Of a stretch of 64,000 nt of DNA, positions 57,480 to 64,000 are shown piece by piece. The notes under the pieces were generated by a model. It saw only the letters and a list, made by a program, of their open reading frames with translations. It made no database searches and was not told the origin of the DNA. Numbering within the stretch: the stretch's first letter is position 1; every line of letters starts with the position of its first letter. The translations under genes and the position numbers were made by a program. This DNA is from Schistocerca nitens (Eukaryota; Arthropoda; Insecta; Orthoptera; Acrididae): the NCBI RefSeq assembly GCF_023898315.1, contig NC_064619.1:480169376-480233375 (forward strand), written 5' to 3'.

Positions 57480-58170
57480 AGAATACGTGCGAATTGCCTG
57501 AAAGCGAAGATCATTCCTATCTGCAAGAAGAGTGACAGGAATGAATGTGAAAATTACAGAGGCAATGTTGGACAATGCCTATAAAATATACTGCAGAATA
57601 AACAATAATAGGCTTAAGGACGTAATAGACACCATCATCAGCGAATATCAGGCGGGAGTTTACTTAGGGCTGCTCTAAAGTGTATTTTCGTAATGAAAGA
57701 GACTATCGAGAAAAAAATAAGAGAATTTAATTTGGAAGAGGTCATCGATTTTCAGAATCCATTGACGGTCTTAATCGAGACGTGCTATGGGAATTTTATT
57801 CCGAAACGTTTAACCAAATAATCTAGTATAAACGATCTGAAGTCAATATCAAAGCACTGCTGTGTCTGTTGACGGAGGGAGGTAACTAACAGCACGAATA
57901 AGAAACAAATAAAGGAGTTAGACCATGTTGCTACCTATTCCCAGCACATTTTTATATCTATGTGGACATGACCGCAGTGAGATGGAACCAGATTTCAAGT
58001 GTGGTATGATTCTCTCACCAGTGTATAAAGTAAGCAGTATTTTATACGCAGACGATGGTGTTATTGTGCAACAGATGGAAGATAATTTACAAATGGGGCT
58101 ATACATCTTAAAAACTACTGAGGTGCAGTGCCTCGCATCATGTCTATTCAGTAGGGACGTTACATAGTGA
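57480..58170 (+). pseudogene. Non-LTR retrotransposon RT fragment, family A-like, decayed
   Basis: Plus-strand frames give KIIPICKKSDRNECENYRG at 57510-57565 (RT motif before the core) and, at 58036-58075, LYADDGVIVQQMEDNLQMG with the complete YADD catalytic box. Between them the sequence is broken (a damaged FDF..SIDG segment near 57745). It is 5'- and 3'-truncated. Confidence 0.7.
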
Positions 58171-58552
58171 TCGGTGTCAGATGGCTCGAGTGTATGTAGT
58201 TCTTATGCGACATGACAGATCACTAGCTGGCGGACACTGTTGGAGCTGCAGTCAAAATACTATTAATTTTATTTCCGGTTTTGTTTAATTTTCTAATTGT
58301 TTATAACTACCACTATTATGATGATGTTTCGCTTTAGAGTGAAAGAAAGTATGAATGTGAAATACTATATTATGTATAGTTTTTGTACTATACAGTGATG
58401 TACTTGGTTACGTGAGAAATGTTCGAGAATGACGTATGTGTTAGTCATTTGTACCGGGGAATTTACTATAAACTGTTTCGTCAGTTTATGGTACTGGGAA
58501 AATGAGATTATGATTTCGGTAAAGTAGTTCTGTTAAGTGGGAATTAACTTTA
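58171..58552. other. Intergenic stretch, no gene seen
   Basis: AT-rich; nothing recognised. Confidence 0.4.
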
Positions 58553-58554
58553 TA

Positions 58555-60100
58555 CAGGGAGTTACAAAAAGGTACGGCCAAACTTTCAGGAAACATTCCT
58601 CACACACAGATAAAGAAAAGATGTTATGTGGACATGTGTCCGGAAACGTTTAATTTCCATGTTAGAGCTCATTTTAGTTTTGTCAGTATGTACTGTACGT
58701 CCTCGATTCACCGCCAGTTGGCCCAATTGAAGGAAGGTAATGTTGACTTCGGTGCTTGTGTTGACATGCGACTCATTGCTCTACAGTACTAGCATCAAGC
58801 ACATCAGTACGTAGCATCAACAGGGTAGTTTTCATCACGAACGTGGTTTTGCAGTCAGTGCAATGTTAACAAATGCGGAGTTGGAAGATGCCCATTTCAT
58901 GTATGGATTAGCACGGGGCAATAGCCGTGGCGCGGTACGTTTGTATAGAGACAGATTTCCAGAACGAAGGTGTCCCGACAGGAAGACGTTCGAAGCAATT
59001 GATCGGCGTCTTAGGGAGCACGGAACATTCCAGCCTATGACTCGCGACTGGGGAAGACCTAGAACGACGAGGACACCTGCAATGGACGAGGCAAATCTTC
59101 GTGCAGTTGACGATAACCCTAATGTTAGCGTCAGAGAAGTTGCTGCTGTACAAGGTAACGTTGACCATGTCACTGTATGGAGAGTGCTACGGGAGAACCA
59201 GTTGTTTCCGTACCATGTACAGCGTGTGCAGGCACTATCAGCAGCTGATTGGCCTCCACGGGTACACTTCTACGAATGGTTCATCCAACAATGTGTCAAT
59301 CCTCATTTCAGTACAAATGTTCTCTTTACGGATGAGGCTTCATTCCAACGTGAACAGATTGTAAATTTTCACAATCAGCATGTGTGGGCTGACGAGAATC
59401 CGCACGCAATTGTGCAATCACGTCATCAACACAGATTTTCTGTGAACGTTTGGGCAGGCATTGTTGGTGATGTCTTGATTGGGCCCCATGTTCTTCCACC
59501 TACGCTCAATGGAGGCGTTATCATGATTTCATACGGGATACTCTACCTGTGCTGCTAGAACATGTGCCTTTACAAGTACGACACAACATGTGGTTCATTC
59601 ACGATGGAGCTCCTGCACATTTCAGTCGAAGTGTTCGTACGCTTCTCAACAACAGATTCGGTGACCGATGGATTGGTAGAGGCGGACCAATTCCATGGCC
59701 TCCACGCTCTCCTGACCTCAACCCTCTTGACTTTCATTTATGAGGGCATTTGAAAGCTATTGTCTACGCAACCCCGCAACCAAATGTAGAGACTCTTCGT
59801 GCCCGTATTGTGGACGGCTGTGATACAATACGCCATTCTCCAGGGCTGCATCAGCGCATCGGGGATTCCATGCGACGGATGGTGGATGCATGTATCTTCG
59901 TTAACGGAGGACATTTTGAACATTTCCTGTAACAAAGTGTTTGAAGTCACGCTGGCACGTTCTGTTGCTGTGTGTTTCCATTCCATAATTAATGTGATTT
60001 GAAGAGAAGTAATAAAATGAGCTCTAACATGGAAAGTTTCTTTCTTTGTGTGTGAGGAATGTTTCCTGAGAGTTTGGCCGTACCTTTTTGTAACACCCTC
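58555..60100 (+). mobile_element. DD41D-type IS630/mariner-like transposon, nearly intact
   Basis: 1546 bp lie between TA (58553-58554) and TA (60101-60102). The left end CAGGGAGTTACAAAAAGGTA and the right end (complement GAGGGTGTTACAAAAAGGTA) continue as inverted repeats for about 55 bp. After a gap of about 39 bp on the left there is a second matching block (TTTCCATGTTAGAGCTCATT and its complement). A single transposase gene fills the centre, with one frameshift and one stop. Confidence 0.9.
58863..59932 (+). pseudogene. DD41D transposase with one frameshift and one stop
   Basis: From ATG 58863 the frame is open to 59558. A one-base loss at about 59511-59515 moves the true frame to the one read from 59516, which ends at TAA 59930-59932. 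A single TGA at 59741-59743 replaces the tryptophan expected in a LWGHLK motif. Restoring neither is attempted here; intact length would be about 356 residues. The N-terminal helix-turn-helix region covers about residues 4-120 (NSRGAVRLYRDRFPERRCPD, NVSVREVAAVQGNVDHVTVW). Catalytic residues are Asp157 (FTDEASF), Asp in FIHDGAPAHFS (59603-59605) and Asp in LNPLDFH (59729-59731), with 41 residues between the last two. The C-terminus VNGGHFEHFL is typical. Many transposases of this kind end this way. Confidence 0.9.
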
Positions 60101-60102
60101 TA

Positions 60103-60819
60103 TGTGTGGGTTTTATAAATTCGTTTATGGTAATTTACTGTTCTGATTCAGTGACGAATTTTATTGGTTCTGCATATATGCACGGGATTGAATGGGCTTG
60201 ATGCTCTTTGCGACTGGCTAGGATGTTTCTCTTTCAATGACAAATTAGCCTATTCGCGCGTATTTAGGGAACCAGAAGCTTCTTTTGCGTAGAGACAGTA
60301 GAGTCGGGGCTTGGATCTCATAGGGATCAGTCCTAATCAGTCCTATTGATATGTGTTCCATTGAAAATTAGTACTACGGTGACATTTCGGTACCAAAATA
60401 TTTCAGAAATGCTGTAAAGTGTGAAAAAGAATTCGAGTTCATGCGCAGGGTGAAATTCAGAACTTTTTGTGACGTTTAAAACATCTAAATACAGCATGGC
60501 GTGTTGCTCACTCACGAACTTGACCAATTTGTTCCATGGGACAGATATTAGCAAAATCCGAGCGAGCAATTCTAAAAGAAACAATCAGTTTGTAACCTTT
60601 CTGTGAAGGATAGCTCATAATTACCATAAACTGGCTGCTTATGAATTAGATGTGCATATGGACTTAGAGTAAGGCTTGGTAGTGACTGGTGTATGCAAGC
60701 TTATCGTATTAGAGTGAAATATTACGCACATAAATACCTTTATTTACCTATTCCTGCCACCGACAAAACAATTTTAGTGCGATTTGTAGTTACGATATGT
60801 GGAAACGTTTTTTCTATAG
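60103..60819. other. Intergenic stretch, no gene seen
   Basis: AT-rich; an 83-codon minus-strand frame at 60333-60584 has no domain. Confidence 0.4.
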
Positions 60820-60890
60820 CTTTTCGCGGCGCAGAACTGCATGTCAGTAACTTCAAGGCGGCGTGCATGTCAGAAGAGATTCACGACAAG
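60820..60890 (+). other. Candidate internal protein-coding exon
   Basis: A pyrimidine-rich tract and acceptor (CGTTTTTTCTATAG, ending 60819) precede 71 bases and a consensus donor ACAAG/GTGAGT at 60886-60896. In one frame the exon reads FRGAELHVSNFKAACMSEEI followed by HDK, with GC-rich third positions unlike the surrounding AT-rich DNA. No stop interrupts it, and the frame (60693-60899) runs through both splice sites. I do not recognise the protein. Short length makes chance possible. Confidence 0.35.
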
Positions 60891-60991
60891 GTGAGTTGAA
60901 CTTTATACATTTTCAAAAGCACTGCAATACAGCAGAAAAAATGGAATAAGACATCTGTGGTGTGCGTACTGTAAGACCTTCAGTACACACA

Positions 60992-61312
60992 ACAAACAAA
61001 CAAGCTCCGTCTTTAGGCCACAAGTGGCCCTTCCGGGACCGTCCGGCCGCCGTGTCATCTTCCGAGGAGGATGCGGATAAGGAGGGGCGTGTGGTCAGCA
61101 CACCGCACTCCCGACCGTTAGGACGGTATTCTTTGACCGAAGCCGCTACTAATCGGTCGAGTAGCTCCTCAATTGGCATCACGAGGCTGAGTGCACCCCG
61201 AAAAATGGCAACAGCACATGGCGGCGGGATGGTGACCCATCCAAGCGCCGGCCACGCCCGACAGCGCTTAACTTCGGTGATCTCACGGGAACCGGTGTAG
61301 CCACTGCGGCAA
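60992..61312 (-). repeat. 5S rRNA-derived SINE
   Basis: On the minus strand 61312-61220 follows the 5' two thirds of a 5S rRNA gene: CACCGGTTCCCGTGAGATCA, CCGAAGTTAAGCGCTGTCGG (internal A-box region) and GGCGCTTGGATGGGTCACC (C-box region, with C for G in GGTGACC). A non-rRNA body then runs to a TTGTTTGTTTG tail. The TSD CTTCAGTACACACA (14 bp, exact) lies at 60978-60991 and 61313-61326. The 5S 3' part is missing, so this is a pol III-promoted retroposon and not an rRNA gene. Confidence 0.9.
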
Positions 61313-61326
61313 CTTCAGTACACACA

Positions 61327-61757
61327 CCATCAGATTATTTGACTTGTCGCTGTAACGAAGTAGGCAAGTGTCAGCAATATGTCTCGTGGTCTTATCGTGG
61401 CGTGTTTATGTTCTGCCGTTAGGTCAGACGATAGAAAAGTCACTTGCACGCTTAGAGTAGCAGATTGACGGTGACCAACTTTAAACAGAACTTGATTAAT
61501 TTTCACACACACTTATGAAAATAATAACAAGCACAAAAATTACTTAACTTGTTTCTGGATGCTATTTCCAATTGACAATCTGAAGAGCCTTTGGTATTGG
61601 TACGTTAATCTTATTCTCACATATATCTCTGATACTCGACAAAAGTGTATACATTTATCTTCATGCCTATGTACAGGAATATGGTAATCTTATTAGGCGC
61701 AGACTGAAACTTGACTATAGACTGCTACAGACAATGCAGACTGGTACAGACTGGTGC
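61327..61757. other. Intergenic stretch with short CAGACTG repeats
   Basis: No gene. Copies of (T/C)AGACTG(C/G)T recur at about 61700-61757 and again at 61941-61972 beyond the SINE, suggesting a short degenerate tandem repeat that the SINE split. Confidence 0.5.
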
Positions 61758-61941
61758 GGTTCTAGGCGCTCAGTCCGGAACCACGCGACTGCTACGGTCG
61801 CAGGTTCGAATCCTGCCTCGGGCATGGATGTGTGTGATGTCCTTAGGTTAGTTAGGTTCAAGTGGTTCTAAGTTCTAGGGGACTGATGACCACAGATGTT
61901 AAGTCCCATAGTGCTCAGAGCCATTTGAACCATTTTTGAAA
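61758..61941 (+). repeat. tRNA-headed SINE, 5'-truncated (Leu/Ser-like head, body X)
   Basis: It starts in the A-box region (GGTTCTAGGCGCTCAGTCCG), has the B box GGTTCGAATCC, body X and an ATTTGAACCATTTTTGAAA end. TSD AGACTGGTGC (10 bp, exact) lies at 61748-61757 and 61942-61951. Confidence 0.9.
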
Positions 61942-61951
61942 AGACTGGTGC

Positions 61952-62329
61952 AGACAAATGCAGACTGACTAATTGGAGGTCTGTACACTCGTTGTAATAT
62001 CTCGCGCGTTCATGTATCACTGCGCGAGTGTATCTGCGAGGAGGAAAATGTTCTACGTTAGCAGCAATCTCATTGGCTGCGTTACATATTAATACGCGGA
62101 TCGGCGGAAGCAGAATTTGGTGCGTCTCTATGGCAGCGCCATCTCGTAGTCCGGAGATGGACGAGCGCTGCGCCTGCGCTGTTGTGCTTAACGGGACGCG
62201 CTCTAGTGGGAAAGTTGTGTACGCGCTGACTACGCGGAACTATGTACACAACAACATCTCCACATGAATCAAAGGTAATGGCATTTCTAGAAAAATGTAT
62301 GATAGGACCAAAAAATTAGATAAATGGCG
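61952..62329. other. GC-richer stretch, unassigned
   Basis: The sequence contains the perfect 7-bp inverted pair CTCGCGC and GCGCGAG at 62002-62029 and several CpG-rich words. A 79-codon frame (62028-62267) shows no domain. Possibly part of a repeat or a regulatory region. Confidence 0.35.
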
Positions 62330-62780
62330 AAATATTGGAGCAGGTATCCCATCTTTAACTGTTTCGAATCTGAAATATCCCTAACATTAGAAGGCGACAT
62401 AGAAACAAAACTTTGCGACTTTCTAGATATTGATATGTGTGGACCAGTTCATAGAATTCTGAGACATAAAACCAGAAAAAAACTAAGCTGAAGATTTGAA
62501 AACGATGTCGGCATCTGTAGTTTTATATAAAAGTTGGTAGTGGATGCTCTGTAACAAATACAGAAAGAAAATACCTTCAGCTAAGATAAAATATCTGAGG
62601 CAGTCAAAGGCAGCACAGTGATGGACAAAATATGAAATCACTGAAATGAGAGAAGAACTATAGATTTCTGATTCCGAAACAAAAATTAAAAAAAAAAGAT
62701 GTCATTATTCAGAAAAAAGGCAACAAGATCGTCGGCTTAGAACCTTCATGGACTACACCCTACATGGACGTGCGATATTT
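62330..62780 (+). pseudogene. Endonuclease-RT retrotransposon C-terminal fragment, decayed
   Basis: Across frames the plus strand reads SEISLTLEGDIETKL, GPVHRILRHKTRKK, KKIPSAKIKYLRQSKAAQ and KYEITEMREEL. This is the order of the post-RT region in family A-like elements (a line with LGSxIxxDG, then RTLRxKT, EMKFLRxVxGxTxxDKIRNEDIR). The RT core is absent. The call rests on protein-level likeness. Confidence 0.55.
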
Positions 62781-64000
62781 TCCGTAGCAGGCTGTGTAGC
62801 CTACACCATATAGTGAAGTGAAGATGCTGATTTATGTCATAGAACAAGTAGTAACCTTTTTAAAATTAAAAACAGTCTTTCTGCAACTTATTCCTTGTTT
62901 AACAACGCCTTTCACGTCCGTGGGGCACCTTTAGAATGTCTACGGGGATAACAAAATAAACAAAACTTAGGATATGGTCCTAGCTTGGACGATTCTAAAG
63001 GTGAATAAGGAATTGTTATTTACTCTGAAAATTTCCTTTCACAACATATTAAAAGTCATGAAACGGCTCTGTGCTACACTGAAGCAGGCGTCGAATCAGA
63101 TGGACCCGCAGAAAAGTTTCCGTTTACATTTTAAAAGGGCCTATGCTAGATTGAAGCACGTGTCGAATCCGGCTGAGACCTAGTAAAAAATAACTGATAT
63201 ACTGCAATATCGTGTAGCCGCGGGATAGAACGCTAAATAAATAGGAGGACTGAACGAGACATAGCTTACTAAAATCGTACCAGCATGTCAGAATAGCAAA
63301 ACGGTAGGGCTACACTCATAAATAAGTGTAAACAAATACATACACAGTACATAGTACTGCCGCCGTAACTTTACGGCATGGGAGTCAAGAGGACACTCAA
63401 TCGAGCAATGGAACCAGGCTTGCTTAGAGTGTTTGCAGACGACGCACATAGGTAGGGCTCAGAGCAGTTACATGACAGTCACTATATTTAATGTGTACGG
63501 AAAAGATCTAAAATAGGTAATTCACTATAATGAAATTTAGCGTTTACAGTCAAACAAAACATAGTCGCCCATAAAGGAACCTTTAAATTAGTGCAAGTAG
63601 ATAAAAATACTAATATTGACCGTAACTAAATAAAACCGTAAGATAACTACGAAAGATGGGCCTCACCCCGATAACTGAGGATAAAACAAATTCTTAAAAC
63701 AGCAGGCCCAGACTAGACTTGTAAAGTATAATGTACAGGAGTGAATAATTTGGGGAGGAGGGGGAATTAATGAAACCAAAGTTGAACCTACTAAAAGAGC
63801 ATAACAAAATGTATTTGAAAATTTTGAAACCTGGCGTCATTGAATCATAATAGCCTTAGTTTCTACAAGTGAGCTGATCGATCAGCAATTATTCGTCGAT
63901 CTTACACATATGTTTAAGTCATAATTTTACTCTTTCGTGATTTAACTTTAACGTCACAGAAGCTGGATACGGAATCTATGAAATAATAACAAATCTGTAA
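62781..64000. other. Intergenic stretch with a two-copy internal repeat
   Basis: A 69-codon frame 62974-63183 contains two related 24-codon segments (MKRLCATLKQASNQMD and FKRAYARLKHVSNPAE), reflecting two imperfect direct DNA repeats about 72 bp apart at 63058-63107 and 63131-63180. No known family fits. The remainder is AT-rich and unassigned. Confidence 0.4.

Noticed and set aside
60992-61312. Functional 5S rRNA gene
   Set aside because: Only about the first 90 bases resemble 5S, the 3' part and terminator are missing, and a SINE body and TSD are present.
1-64000. CRISPR arrays, operons or other prokaryotic systems
   Set aside because: No spaced short direct repeats, no ribosome-binding-site-led gene clusters, and everything recognisable is of eukaryotic transposon type.
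1-64000. piRNA cluster
   Set aside because: Dense nested transposon fragments are suggestive, but the orientation is mixed and sequence alone cannot show small-RNA production.

Overview
The window is eukaryotic, AT-rich, gene-poor DNA packed with mobile-element remains. Arthropod-type elements dominate: mariner/Tc1 transposons with TA target sites, endonuclease-carrying non-LTR retrotransposons, tRNA-headed SINEs and a 5S-rRNA-derived SINE. The SINE and retrotransposon families resemble repeats I know from grasshoppers and locusts (Orthoptera, Schistocerca-like). That assignment is from memory, not a search. No host protein gene can be named. The only non-transposon coding hints are a 71-base candidate exon at 60820-60890 and a CpG-rich island at about 11130-11420.

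Non-LTR retrotransposons fall into several families. Family A (endonuclease-RT) lies at 1-1104 plus 2577-2785, with relatives at 14090-15130 (-), 57480-58170 and 62330-62780. Family B, the most abundant, lies at 1105-2576, 3821-4920, 26215-26330, 27209-31690 (-) and 41046-46080 (-). Family C (CR1/jockey-like, hexamer 3' tail) lies at 8638-10130 (-), 19305-20262, 37206-38413, 51074-51799 (-) and 55185-55830 (-). Diverged relatives lie at 24680-25650 (F) and 39223-40432 (E). All are truncated or broken.

DNA transposons include one Tc1-like element with an intact transposase (44136-45557), a nearly intact DD41D element (58555-60100), a mariner split by a family C insertion (36940-39220), a Tc1-like element split by another family C copy (50237-52153), a non-autonomous TIR element (15701-16512) and two foldback elements inside one family B copy (27623-28591, 29856-30308). 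Several decayed transposase fragments lie between them.

Small retroposons share modules. One tRNA-like head occurs with two different bodies, and one body occurs with at least two different heads. Most SINEs keep 10-16 bp target-site duplications (TSDs). A 775-bp array of tandem and inverted tRNA-like units (10283-11057) is bounded as a whole by a 15-bp TSD.

Nested insertions give relative ages. Family B went into A; SINEs, foldbacks and a Tc1 element went into B; family C went into mariner and Tc1 copies; SINEs went into C, E, F and a Tc1 remnant. Because family B is repeated, some insertions have an empty-site paralogue in the same window, which fixes their boundaries without a database.
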